In this document: in pieces, positions 27,048-36,172 of the stretch | Layout: each line of letters begins with the position of its first letter | Position numbering within the stretch: position 1 is the stretch's first letter | Position numbers and translations under genes: made by a program | Assembly: GCA_018715365.1 (NCBI GenBank) | Contig: DVLU01000014.1 | Coordinates: 1-41,959 of the forward strand | DNA length: 41,959 nucleotides | Direction: 5' to 3' | From: Candidatus Ornithomonoglobus intestinigallinarum | GTDB taxonomy: Bacteria; Bacillota; Clostridia; UBA1381 | Notes under the pieces: generated by a model | The model's input: the letters and a program-made list of their open reading frames with translations, nothing else | Database searches by the model: none | What the model was told of the DNA's origin: nothing

Positions 27048-29654
27048 CTACTTTTCGTAAATAACGCAGAAATTACTCGTTCCGTAATACTGCTTGACAA
27101 GAATGTAGCTTGCCTCGCTGCCCGAGTTCATGTATGTTTTTATATCGTCCCTCGTGCCTGTGCGTATAACTCCTATTGTGCTGTTGTATACCGCTATGGA
27201 ATCGGGTATTTTCACGTTTATCAAATTTGCCGTATCGTAATTGTAATCGGCTTCGCCGCGCGTATTTGATATAAGCGCCCACTGGCCTTCAAACGAATAT
27301 ACGCTGCCCACCTGATAGTGGCAGTCTGTGCTTCTTATATTGAAATAGCCGAGATTGTCGCCTGTATTGGGGCGCAGCTCCTCTCCTATAAACTCAACAA
27401 CGGCCGCCGTTATTTCATCGTTTGTTTCCGTAAATCTCACTATATCGCCCGGCTTTATTTCTGCCGGAGCACGGTCCTTTAATATTTCAATACCGTTTTT
27501 CAGATAATGCTCCTTAAAGGTCCCGCTTTCCCAGCCGGAAATTTTTGTTTTTATCTCTCCGTCCGGCGCCAATTCCTCATATACCTTTTCAACAAGTATT
27601 ATGCTCGGGCTTACGCGGTTTATTGCCGCGTCGTTATTATCCGCATACACAACGAGCGCATCGGCGGTGCCGTCAAGCCCTACGTTGTACGGCTCTATTG
27701 TACCGTCGGCGATATTTCCGTCGGCAAACGAATAGCCTATCGCATAGCCGCTTGTGTCATCGGCGTTGTTCGGGGCTCTGAATATCACGGTGTTCTGTAT
27801 GTTAAAATACGGATAGAACGTCGATACCCTGTAATAATACGACGCCGCAAAGGAATGCTTTGTAAGGTTGTTGTATTCGTTAAGCGGCCTTGAATCGTCA
27901 AGGTATGTGCTGCTCGTTTCGCTTGTGTCAACGGTTTTCAGTTCGCCCTCGTCGTTAAGCCCGTAGCGTATAAGCTGCCTTGCGCCCTTTGACGTTATTG
28001 CCGCATATGCCTCCGTTTCGGTCATCGACGTTCCGTCAACGGTCATCTTTGACGCACACGAATATCTCATATGCTCGCCGCGTTCCGTAAATATCTTAAC
28101 GCCCATTTCCTCGTCGTTATCCTCAAGATAAGCCAATGTGAGATAGCCGTATTCAATCGGCGTATCTATATAGCTGAGCGCCGCTATCTCATCATTTACG
28201 CCGAGATAAAAATCGGCATTTTTGCCCGCGCCCAAGCCGTTCAGATAATTTTCGGCAAAGTAATCGGACATATGATAATCCGCACCGTTTACCGTTATAA
28301 GCTCATCCGTATACGAATCAACCGTACCGCTCAGTATTCTGCCGAGAATTATTATATCGACAACCTTTTCGTCGTTTGAGCGTCTGACGGCAAGCATTGA
28401 GCCCTGCGTTATGCTGCTGAGCTCCGTATAATCGGCTTCCTCCTCGCTGTACACGCTGAAGCTTACGCTGTCGTCAAGCGTTATCTGCTTATCGGCGCTC
28501 CGCGTATCGCGTATGACAAGCTCCTCCTTGTCATACGACGCCACTTCCATATAATAATAGTCGTCTATTATAATGTAATCGTATTTTCTGTCATTGTCGT
28601 TGTCTACAAGCGTTACCGTGCCGTTTACATCGTTAAGCAGGTCAAGGCTGTAGTCGTAATCGGCTCTGCCGTTGTATATCACCTCGGCGCTGCTGTTTAA
28701 CGTATAGCGTTCGTTGGCACCGTCAAGCGTTTCTATGTACCCGCGCGTATATTCGATATTGTATGACGCAAGGCTTATAACATCGTTATCCTTTTCGGGG
28801 CATACATAAACTATTTCGGCCTCGTCGTACTCGTTATACGTTGTGTATGCCTTCACGGAATAGCCGAGATATAAATCGTAATTCAGGTCCGATATATATT
28901 TTACGTAATCTATGCCTATCGTCCCTTCAAGCGACGACGGCTCCTCTGCGGCCGCCTCGTAGCTTCCGCACGACGCCGTGCCGTTTGACGTTACAACGCC
29001 GCGTATTTCCGTAATATCCCTGTACGCTTCAAGCACATCGCCGCTGCCCTTTTCATAGCCGTCTGCAGTGCGGTAATAGTAATCGGCGTCAAGCGTGTTG
29101 AAGATTATCCTGTACGCATCGACGCCCGAAACGCTGTCTGTACTGCTTATGCCATCGGCAAGCCTAAGCTCCGACGCCGCGGCAATATATCCCTGCGGAT
29201 AGCCGCCGCTCATTTCCGCGGACAGCGCATAGCCGCAGGCGGAAACGCATATTTTATAAACTTCGTTAAGCGTTATTGCATCATCGGGTCTGAACGAATC
29301 GGAATCTGATATAAGACCCATTCCGACCGCGGCCGAAAGTGCATCGTACATTTCGGAGCTTGGGTCAACGTCCTCAAACGAAAGGGCCGTTCCCGACATA
29401 TGCTCCATATCGATAACGCTTATAAACGAACGGACAAAATCGGCGCGCGTTACCGGTTCGTTATCGTATTCAATATAATTTTCCATATCGGATATTGCCG
29501 CAAGCAGACCGTAATATTCGTTATCGGCCGTTATAACCTCACCGGACGCTTCGGCGCCGTCCGCCGCAAGCGCCGATACGGCTATATTAAAAGCCGCTGC
29601 CGTTGCCGCCAATACAGAAAATATACTTTTCAGTTTTTTTGAATTTCTAAACAT
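27048..29654 (-). CDS. Large secreted protein with N-terminal SLH domains
   Basis: A secreted 868-residue protein with a signal peptide (FSVLAATAAAFNIAVSALA-AD) and N-terminal S-layer-homology repeats (about 65-190; SFEDVDPSSEMYDALSAAV, GLISDSDSFRPDDAITLNE, GYIAAASELRLADGI). These would tether it to the cell-wall secondary polymer. The remaining 670 residues are rich in acidic residues and tyrosine and appear mostly beta-stranded (recurring patterns such as RGYIETLDG, SGTVDSYTDELITVNG, YGYLTLAYLED), but I recognise no enzyme family. The position between the permease/SLH genes and the giant lyase suggests a surface scaffold or glycan-handling role. GGAGGTG precedes the ATG. It lies 15 bases before the lyase gene. 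Confidence 0.78.
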   Translation of the reverse strand: MFRNSKKLKSIFSVLAATAAAFNIAVSALAADGAEASGEVITADNEYYGLLAAISDMENYIEYDNEPVTRADFVRSFISVIDMEHMSGTALSFEDVDPSSEMYDALSAAVGMGLISDSDSFRPDDAITLNEVYKICVSACGYALSAEMSGGYPQGYIAAASELRLADGISSTDSVSGVDAYRIIFNTLDADYYYRTADGYEKGSGDVLEAYRDITEIRGVVTSNGTASCGSYEAAAEEPSSLEGTIGIDYVKYISDLNYDLYLGYSVKAYTTYNEYDEAEIVYVCPEKDNDVISLASYNIEYTRGYIETLDGANERYTLNSSAEVIYNGRADYDYSLDLLNDVNGTVTLVDNDNDRKYDYIIIDDYYYMEVASYDKEELVIRDTRSADKQITLDDSVSFSVYSEEEADYTELSSITQGSMLAVRRSNDEKVVDIIILGRILSGTVDSYTDELITVNGADYHMSDYFAENYLNGLGAGKNADFYLGVNDEIAALSYIDTPIEYGYLTLAYLEDNDEEMGVKIFTERGEHMRYSCASKMTVDGTSMTETEAYAAITSKGARQLIRYGLNDEGELKTVDTSETSSTYLDDSRPLNEYNNLTKHSFAASYYYRVSTFYPYFNIQNTVIFRAPNNADDTSGYAIGYSFADGNIADGTIEPYNVGLDGTADALVVYADNNDAAINRVSPSIILVEKVYEELAPDGEIKTKISGWESGTFKEHYLKNGIEILKDRAPAEIKPGDIVRFTETNDEITAAVVEFIGEELRPNTGDNLGYFNIRSTDCHYQVGSVYSFEGQWALISNTRGEADYNYDTANLINVKIPDSIAVYNSTIGVIRTGTRDDIKTYMNSGSEASYILVKQYYGTSNFCVIYEK

Positions 29655-29672
29655 TCTGCACCTCCATGCGCA

Positions 29673-31283
29673 TTAAACGCCGCCGACCTCAAGCATTTTA
29701 TCTATAAGCTTCGCGGCTTCGGCGCGCGTCGTTCCGTTATTGGGCAGGAATCTGCCGTCGGAACCGCTGATTATTCCCTGCGCCGTCAGCGCGTTTACAG
29801 CCTCCGCCGCATAGTCGGCAATATCTGCCGAATCGCTGTATGAAGCATTCGTGTCCGAACCGCTGCCGCCCGTTATCCTGTATATGATAACGGCCGCATC
29901 CTGGCGTTTTATCAAGTCGTTCGGTCTGAATTCGCTGCCGTAGCCGTTTACTATCCCTCTTGCAGCCGCAGCGCCGACGTAGCCGCCGAACCAGTCGCTT
30001 TCCGAAACATCGGAAAAGCTGCCGTCATACGATACCGGAATATCGAGCGCCGTTACGATAAGCTTTACAAACTCGGCGCGCGTAACGTAATTGTCGGGCT
30101 TAAAGCTGCCGTCGTCATACCCCGATATTATACCCATTTCGCTTAAACGCTCTATACATTCCCTGCACCAGTGGTTTTCAATATCCGTATAAGCGTTTTC
30201 GCGTCCCGGCTCGGGTGTGGGTGAAGGCTTTGTTATCTCGGAGCCGTTGTTCGTTGACGGTACTCCGCCTCCGCCGCCTCCGCCGCCGTGAGAACCGCCG
30301 CCCGACGGCGATGAACCGCCGCCGTTTTGCGAGCTTGAATCAAGAAGCGACGCTAATTTGCTTTCAAGCTCCGAAAACGTACGGAGCTTCATATCAAAAA
30401 GCTTTTTGTAAACATCCGTTCCCGCCTTTTCGAGATCTGCGTCAAGGCCGCTCTTTTCATTGTATTCTTCTATATAATTGCCCATTGCGGCGTAGCTCGG
30501 CGCATCGTAAAGCTTACCCATGAGAATACAGCGGTATAAGAATTCCACTGAATCGCCGCCGTTCTCATTTTCCTTTACGGCTTCAACAAAGCTTTCCCTG
30601 CCGGCTTCGTCAAGCGCCGCCAGCTCCGCTTCGCCGTCGCCGCCGAACGCTTCGCCGTACCTCCTTATAATTCCGTCAAGCTCCGCGCCGTGGCGGATCA
30701 GCGCAAACGCCGAGCATCTGTCAAGCTCCGAAATAAGCTCCGCCGCTTCAAAGCCGCCGGACGGCCTGTTTTCGCAAAGCATTTTTGCTATTTCGTCCGC
30801 ATACGGCAGGCAATCGTCTTCAACGCCGAGCGCCTCGCTGTTCTCTTTTATTATTTCCTCAGCTGCCGATTCACTCGCCGAATTGAGCTTTTCCGTCAGT
30901 TCCTCCACCGCATCGCCGTTTAAGTATGTAAACTGCGATGTGAGCTCATCATCGCCGCAAAAGGCGTATACGCTGTAAACGCCGCCCTCCGTTGACTCCG
31001 GCAGCCGGACTTGTATTTCAAAGCTGCCGTCGCTTTCGTTGCGAAGCTGCTGAGTTACGTATTGGTTTTCGTTTATGCTCTCCGGCGTAAGGCTGCCGAT
31101 GTCAACCGTTTCCGGCAGGATAACGATGCTTACCATTGCCTTCGGTTCGGCGGCCGTTCCCGACACCGTCACTGTGTCCGTTCCGAAATTATACGACGCA
31201 AACAGCGACGGCGTTTCCTCCGCATAAGCGGCGCCCGCGCATACGGTACCGGCAAGCATCAGCGCTGTCAATATTTTTTTCAT
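29673..31283 (-). CDS. Secreted protein with three C-terminal SLH domains
   Basis: A 536-residue surface protein. A signal peptide (MKKILTALMLAGTVCAGAAYA) is followed by an Ig-like domain (about 25-120) and a mainly helical region (about 130-310). A flexible linker of glycine and Ser/Pro follows (about 315-360, encoded by a CCG/CCT-rich stretch near 30263-30330), and then three SLH repeats (YTDIENHWCRECIERLSEMGI, FSDVSESDWFGGYVGAAAAR, YSDSADIADYAAEAVNAL; each with a FKPDNYVTRAEF-type segment). The SLH block would attach it to the wall. The ATG at 31283 was chosen over a GTG at 31292 because GGAGGTG lies six bases upstream of the ATG. It follows the permease gene by 14 bases. The function of the helical part is unknown. 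Confidence 0.85.
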   Translation of the reverse strand: MKKILTALMLAGTVCAGAAYAEETPSLFASYNFGTDTVTVSGTAAEPKAMVSIVILPETVDIGSLTPESINENQYVTQQLRNESDGSFEIQVRLPESTEGGVYSVYAFCGDDELTSQFTYLNGDAVEELTEKLNSASESAAEEIIKENSEALGVEDDCLPYADEIAKMLCENRPSGGFEAAELISELDRCSAFALIRHGAELDGIIRRYGEAFGGDGEAELAALDEAGRESFVEAVKENENGGDSVEFLYRCILMGKLYDAPSYAAMGNYIEEYNEKSGLDADLEKAGTDVYKKLFDMKLRTFSELESKLASLLDSSSQNGGGSSPSGGGSHGGGGGGGGVPSTNNGSEITKPSPTPEPGRENAYTDIENHWCRECIERLSEMGIISGYDDGSFKPDNYVTRAEFVKLIVTALDIPVSYDGSFSDVSESDWFGGYVGAAAARGIVNGYGSEFRPNDLIKRQDAAVIIYRITGGSGSDTNASYSDSADIADYAAEAVNALTAQGIISGSDGRFLPNNGTTRAEAAKLIDKMLEVGGV

Positions 31284-31297
31284 GTGTTCCACCTCCG

Positions 31298-32174
31298 TCA
31301 GCCCTTTACCGAGCCTATCATAACGCCTTTTACAAAGAAACGCTGTATAAACGGATATATGATTATCATCGGTATCATCGCAAATACCATTGTACTGTAA
31401 ATATATCCGTCCTCCGACGTTCCCTGCATATCCCGTCCAAATTCAAGACTGTCAAGGCGGCTTGTCATATCAACAACCATTTTTTTCAGCACAACCTGCA
31501 GCGGTATTTTCGAATCGCTCTGCAGAAGTATCATCGGCCAGAAATAGCTGTTCCATTTTTCCACCGCGTAGAATAAGCCTATCGTTGCAAGCGACGGCAG
31601 CGCAAGCGGAACGAAAATATTTACAAGTATTTTGAAATCGGACGCGCCGTCTATTTTCGCCGCCTCCTCAAGAGCCTCGGGGATGCTTGCAAAATATGTC
31701 CTTAATATTATGAAGTTATATGTGTTGACCGCAAAGCCGAGAATTATCGCCCAGCGGTTATCGAGAAGGTTCATGCCCCTGAAGTTCAGATACATCGGCA
31801 CCATTCCGGCATTGAACCACATGGTGAATACAACTATCAGATTAATCACCCTGCCCCCCCACAAGTCTTTTTTTGCTCAGGGCATACGCGCCGAGCACCG
31901 TTAAAATCATACTTACGGCCGTTCCCACTATCATATAAAAGAAGGAATTCCCCAGCGACGCCCATATGCCCTCTCTATGGATTATCTGATCGTATGCCTT
32001 CAGATTAAATCCCTTCGGCAGCAGCCATACGTTTCCCATGTTCACGTTCTGCGCATCGCTCAGGGATACCGCAAGCACGTAAATGAACGGGTAAAGGCAC
32101 ATAAACGCCGCCAAAATCAGGATCACCGCATTAAATACCGAAAAAACCTTTTCGCCTTTTGTTCTTGTTTCCAT
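31298..32174 (-). pseudogene. ABC sugar permease (MalG/YtcP type), frameshifted in a G7 run
   Basis: This is the second inner-membrane permease of the oligosaccharide importer. The 5' frame starts at ATG 32174 (GGAGGTG nine bases upstream) and ends prematurely at 31842; the rest continues in another frame to 31298. Dropping one G from the seven-G run (C at 31854-31860 on the plus strand) restores ...SKKRLVGGRVINL... and a 291-residue protein, the normal length for this family. Visible features are six predicted membrane spans, GNSFFYMIVGTAV, and the EAA loop EEAAKIDGASDFKILVNIFVPLALP that docks the ATPase. It ends in the typical GVMIGSVKG. Either the extra base is a sequencing error, or the tract is a phase-variable switch, or the gene is broken. 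Confidence 0.88.
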
Positions 32175-32193
32175 TATATTTACACCTCCGTCA

Positions 32194-33153
32194 TTACCAC
32201 AGTCCTGTGCCGCTTGTTTTGTTGCTGAGCTTGTTTGCGGCAAAAACGAACATGAAGCCGACTACCGAATTAAACAGTCCCATCGCCGTGGACACCCCGT
32301 AATCCGCCTGTTCTATACCGAGCCTGTACACGTATGTACTTATAACGTCCGCCGTTTCGTACGTGGCGGGCTGATACAAAAGAATTATCTTTTCATAGCC
32401 GACGTTTAAAATATTGCCGACGGCAATTATAAACATCGTGACTATCGTCGGCAAAAGCCCGGGCAGCGTAACATGCAGAGTCTGCTTCCAGCGTCCGCAG
32501 CCGTCAACCTTTGCCGCATCGTAAAGCTCCATGTCGATGCCGCCGAGCGCCGCTATAAAGACGATTGCCGAATAGCCCGTGTTCTGCCATATTCCCTGCG
32601 CGATAAATATTGTTCTGAAATATTCGGGCTTTGACAGGAAATATACCTTATCCATTCCGAGTTTATCGATTATAATATTTACTATGCCGTTTGACGGTGC
32701 AAGAAAATTCGTTACCATGCCCGCAACAACAACGGTCGATATAAAATACGGAAGGTATGTGCACGTCTGCACCACGCTTTTAAAAGTCTTTTTTCTTACC
32801 TCATTAAGCAGCAGAGCCAAAATTATCGGCATCGGGAAACTGAAAATAAGCGAATATAGGCTTATGAGCAGAGTGTTTCGCAGCGTTCTGAAAAAATACG
32901 GGTTTGTGAATACGGTTTCAAAATTTTCAAAGCCTATCCACGGGCTTCCGCTCATACCCTTAAAAATGTTATAGTCCCTGAACGCTATCTGCAGACCCCA
33001 CATCGGCTTATACACAAACAGTGCGTAAAACAGCAGGAACGGTATAAGCATTAAATACAGCTGCTTATCCGCCCACAGCCGCTTCCTGAGCGATGCGTTT
33101 CTTTTCCGCCTTCTTTCCGCCTTAACCTCTTTTGAAACAACAGTACCTTTCAA
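32194..33153 (-). CDS. ABC sugar permease (MalF/LplB type)
   Basis: A 319-residue integral membrane permease, the first gene of the utilisation operon. After a basic cytoplasmic N terminus (KAERRRKRNASLRKR) come about six membrane spans. The EAA loop reads YDAAKVDGCGRWKQTLHVTLPG. The gene matches the LplB/YtePQ branch that, with an LplA/YtcQ lipoprotein, imports complex acidic oligosaccharides. The start appears to be TTG at 33153; a purine-rich GGAGAGGAAG lies about ten bases upstream and no ATG is nearby. It is preceded by a leader of about 150 bases with an inverted repeat and a clear promoter. The second permease starts 19 bases after its stop. Confidence 0.9.
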   Translation of the reverse strand: MKGTVVSKEVKAERRRKRNASLRKRLWADKQLYLMLIPFLLFYALFVYKPMWGLQIAFRDYNIFKGMSGSPWIGFENFETVFTNPYFFRTLRNTLLISLYSLIFSFPMPIILALLLNEVRKKTFKSVVQTCTYLPYFISTVVVAGMVTNFLAPSNGIVNIIIDKLGMDKVYFLSKPEYFRTIFIAQGIWQNTGYSAIVFIAALGGIDMELYDAAKVDGCGRWKQTLHVTLPGLLPTIVTMFIIAVGNILNVGYEKIILLYQPATYETADVISTYVYRLGIEQADYGVSTAMGLFNSVVGFMFVFAANKLSNKTSGTGLW

Positions 33154-33210
33154 AACGCCACTTCCTCTCCAAATTGATGCACATAATAATTAAAACCATA
33201 AAACCGAATG

Positions 33211-33241
33211 CGGAAATATTTTAAAAACCGAAATATTTCCG
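33211..33241. repeat. 11-bp inverted repeat in the operon leader
   Basis: CGGAAATATTT (33211-33221) and AAATATTTCCG (33231-33241) are perfect reverse complements with a 9-base spacer. The element lies about 60-90 bases downstream of the predicted transcription start and 60 bases before the first permease. It could be an operator for a dimeric regulator or an RNA hairpin. No T-run pattern fits an intrinsic terminator. Confidence 0.55.
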
Positions 33242-33306
33242 TAATCTTGTGTCCGAAACAAAACCTATTGAGATTTTCAACAAATTTATGTTTATCCTTT
33301 AGTTTA

Positions 33307-33335
33307 ATTATAGTGAATATTGCTATCCAATTCAA
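33307..33335 (-). promoter_or_regulatory. Promoter of the polysaccharide-utilisation operon
   Basis: On the minus strand TTGAAT (33335-33330) and a perfect TATAAT (33312-33307) are separated by exactly 17 bases. Transcription would start near 33300 and run through a leader of about 147 bases into the first permease. It is the only strong promoter I see for the genes from 33153 leftward. Confidence 0.7.
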
Positions 33336-33584
33336 TAGACAAAAGCAGATAATAACTTAGAAAACCAGATATATAAATCACTTTTCCGAAATGCGTTTAA
33401 AATGCGGTCACTTGCACGCAAACAGTAGTTTGGTTATATAATAAAATGTCGGATTTTATAAGTTAAATTTTTAAATTTTACATTTTTTTCGTCAACCTGC
33501 TGTATTTTTAAATTTATTTTCATGAATAATAAACAATATAAATAAAACAGAACGGAAAGAACAGTATAAGAATAATATCTTTTC
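33336..33584. other. AT-rich intergenic region
   Basis: This part of the gene-free gap (33154-33584) is far more AT-rich than the surrounding coding DNA. It has many T- and A-runs but no frame with coding character. I see no further confident promoter, terminator or RNA. It may hold upstream binding sites for the AraC regulator, and it marks the boundary between the disrupted EPS cluster and the utilisation operon. Confidence 0.5.
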
Positions 33585-33797
33585 TTACATAAATATTACG
33601 AATGTTAAGTCAAAAAAATCGGATTTTTTCAATTGCCAAAACCCGCTTTCGTTCCGAAGCTGCAAAGCCGGGTATAAAAAACAGTCATGATTTTTATGTT
33701 TCAATAAAAAATACCGCAAATCATATTTAAGGCATATCCGGCGCAGCTCCTCAAGCGCTCCGAGTTCTCTTGCCTGGATTTGTTTTATGAATTCCAT
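33585..33797 (-). pseudogene. LicD-like gene stub (5' end only)
   Basis: The first 31 residues (MEFIKQIQARELGALEELRR, then ICLKYDLRYFL) match the start of LicD-family phosphotransferases, which add phosphocholine-type groups to surface glycans and normally continue with a LLGAxRHxGFIPWDDDID segment. That segment is absent. After about 33705 the frame reads into unrelated, AT-rich sequence and stops at 33585. The ATG at 33797 has an AGG site and follows the flippase stop by 18 bases, so the gene was the next member of the EPS operon before its loss. Confidence 0.6.
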
Positions 33798-33815
33798 TTT
33801 TCGCCTGTCTCCCAA

Positions 33816-34838
33816 TTATTTTTTTCCGAATCTGCGAAGCAATGCTTTAAACACTCTGCTTCTGCCGTAAAATATCAATACAACCGCAAAAAATATTGCC
33901 GCGGAAACCACGCCGGCAGCAAGAAGCCCCGCTATGCCGTCAAGAGGTATACAGCACGACGCTCCGTATGCGGCAAAGCAGCCGAGAGCCGCCGCACCCG
34001 TCTGTATAAGATAATTTATATAATATCTTTTTACGGGCCTATGCAGCGCATATTTATGAACGGCCAGTATTTCCCACCATATGCACACGCCTGCCATTGA
34101 AACCGTTGTTCCGAGCAGCACTCCGTAAATGCCCATTTTGAAAACGGCAAGGAACAGGAACGATACGACAAGGTTTACAACAACCTCTCCGACGGCCTTA
34201 AGGCGCTGCTTGTTAAACAGCCCCGCCGCTTCTATAACGACAATATTGGGCTGGCGCTGCCCCGTAAGAAAAAAGTTTAATATAACCACAAACGTAACCG
34301 ACGGCGGCAGCAGCCAGTCCTCGCCCGCCCACAGCACTATAAAGCGCTCAAGGCATCCGGCAAAGCCCGCTGCGATAAAAAAATAAAAGCAGAAGGTTGC
34401 AAAAGCAAATTCTTCAAATACGTTGTATTTATGATCGTCGTCCGTCTGCACCATAAGGTTCCCGACGCTGCCCATCGTTGAGCAGAGCACATTATACACA
34501 ACTCTCGATACGGTGCTTACGACCATTGAATAATTGCTGTATATTCCCATAAGCGTCAGCTTTGCATAGGAAATCATCAGGTTATCGGTTCCCGTAACAA
34601 GCTTTGCGCCTATTTTCTGGTACATAAGCGATACAACGCTCCTTTTCAGTTTTTCCTTATCCTCGCCGCAGAGCTTTTCGCGCTTATACTTTTTAAGAAA
34701 CGGATAACGCTTTCCGCATACAATGCCTATTACTATATTCGCACCGCAGGTGCAGACCATATTTATTACAAGATAGCCTATATAGCTGCCGAAGCAAACT
34801 ATTGCTATCGCCTGCATTATGTATTTTGCTACTCTCCC
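33816..34838 (-). pseudogene. Polysaccharide flippase (Wzx-like), 5' end missing
   Basis: An integral membrane protein of the oligosaccharide flippase/MOP family that would flip lipid-linked EPS units. About 340 residues remain; the family is usually 450-500, so roughly the first 120-150 residues are missing. Typical stretches are present: MYQKIGAKLVTGTDNLMIS, LMGIYSNYSMV, and a run of hydrophobic helices to the C terminus. The frame is open upstream of the internal ATG at 34817 (KGRVAKYIMQ) up to about 34838, where it meets the end of the truncated GT2 gene. The fragment therefore starts at a junction, not at a native start codon. There is no ribosome-binding site at the ATG. Confidence 0.75.
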
Positions 34839-35047
34839 TTTGCTTCGGCCGCGCCGCGGTTCTCCTGCTTTATGTATTTTACGCGGATGCTTCCCCTGTA
34901 TTTTTTCAGCACTTCGTCGGTATTGTCCGTGGAGCCGTCGTTTACGACTATAAGCTCCCAGTCGCGTTCGCTCTGTCCGAATACGCTCGATATTGCATCG
35001 TCAACATAGCGCGCGCCGTTGTATACGGGCAAAATAACAGAAAACAC
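34829..35047 (-). pseudogene. GT2 glycosyltransferase, 3' end missing
   Basis: The first about 68 residues of a family-2 glycosyltransferase (FSVILPVYNGARYVDDAI, then ELIVVNDGSTDNTDEVL and KQENRGAAEAK) starting at GTG 35047 with a strong GGAGGGGAG site. GT2 enzymes need about 230-330 residues, and here the frame stops at 34829, just after the ENRGAA motif and before the DxD metal site. Right at this point the flippase fragment begins in another frame. The start follows the ligase stop by 15 bases, as in an intact operon. Confidence 0.8.
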
Positions 35048-35062
35048 GATAGCTCCCCTCCG

Positions 35063-36172
35063 TTATATAAAATAGAACATCATAAACGGCCAGTCTATGA
35101 AAAAGTCAACCGTAAAGCCGAATACGATAAACGCAAAATTAAATACCATCTGCAAAATTTTTATATCCTCAGCTTCATAGCCGCCGCTGTGCGAAAAATG
35201 CCTTATAAGCCTGTAGGCAAAAATCCCAAACAGCGGAAGATATATCATGGCCGTCCCTATGACGCCGAAATTCAAAAGCGACTGAATATAGGAATTATGG
35301 CACGCTATCGGCAGCACGCTTTCGTCTATCGCCATAACCGTTATAACCCTGCCGCCTATAAGCTGTTCCGCCGCGTTTCCCGAAAAGAATATACGCATTG
35401 CATCGCCCCATATATCGTATCTGTCCGTTGTGAGCAGGTCCCAGCGGCCTCTCGGGATATACGAAAGCTTTTCGTTTATTCTTATAATCAGTCCTGCAAC
35501 GGAGTCAAGGTTTCTCAGCTGCGGCACGCTGAGCACTATTGCCGCTGCCGCCGCAGCAACGGCTGCGGTAGCGGCCAGTATCACAACCGATTTCAATCTG
35601 TATTTAAGAATGATATACAATACCGCCAGCGCCGCCAGTATGAGCAGCGCCGATATGCTTGCCGTCTGTATGAGCATTACGCCGAAAAGCAGAACCGCGG
35701 CGGCACGGAGCCATTTCGGCAGCCCTCCAACGGCGGCGGAGCAGACAATGCACAGACTGTAGAAAAGCCCCGCAAAATTCGAATCGCCGAGCGCTCCGAA
35801 ATTCCTGTTTACCGTCTGCGCGCCCGCTCCCGCAACGTTTATATCCACGGACACCTCCGTATTTGTCCAGCCGTATACGCCCGACGCCGCGCCGCCGAGC
35901 AAAAACGCATATATAAACTTCCTGAACAGGCGCTCATCCTCAAGCACTTTAAGCAGTATTATATAGATTATGGCGCAGTCCACTATTACGTTAAGCCCTA
36001 TCCTTAGCGACGTAAGCCTCGGCATTGCAAAAACGCTGTGAAGCAGAAACACAAGAAGCGCCGGAAAATATACGGCCCTGAATTTCGTTTTCGGCAAATT
36101 AAGCAAAAACCGTATCACAACAAGATACGAATAAATACGGAACGCCGGAGTATCGCCTATAAGCATTCTGTA
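35063..36172 (-). pseudogene. O-antigen ligase/polymerase portion of the fusion frame
   Basis: About 369 residues with ten or so hydrophobic segments and the Wzy/WaaL-type loop RGRWDLLTTDRYDIWGDAM, followed by CHNSYIQSLLNFG. It would polymerise or transfer EPS repeat units at the outer face of the membrane. Its first 20-60 residues and own start codon are missing: at about 36173 it is joined in frame to a GT4 piece ending NPIPYMR. Confidence 0.65.

Noticed and set aside
30263-30330. CCG/CCT-rich repeat resembling a tandem or CRISPR-like repeat
   Set aside because: It encodes the glycine-rich linker of the SLH protein and has no regular repeat-spacer structure. No CRISPR array was seen anywhere in the window.
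32403-33153. ATPase gene of the ABC importer
   Set aside because: No Walker A/B-type protein occurs in the window; such importers commonly share an ATPase encoded elsewhere, so absence is not evidence of loss.
33150-33335. Small minus-strand frame of 61 codons over the operon leader
   Set aside because: It begins upstream of the predicted transcription start and has no good ribosome-binding site; it is probably chance openness in AT-rich DNA.
33336-33584. Catabolite (cre) site or second promoter in the AT-rich gap
   Set aside because: No sequence fits the cre consensus well, and candidate -35/-10 pairs (for example TTGACG near 33490) have wrong spacing.
34802-36007. Plus-strand open frame of about 400 codons
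   Set aside because: It is antisense to the GT2 fragment and the ligase portion, has low-complexity, Arg/Tyr-rich translation, no ribosome-binding site and no domain; the minus-strand frames carry clear motifs.
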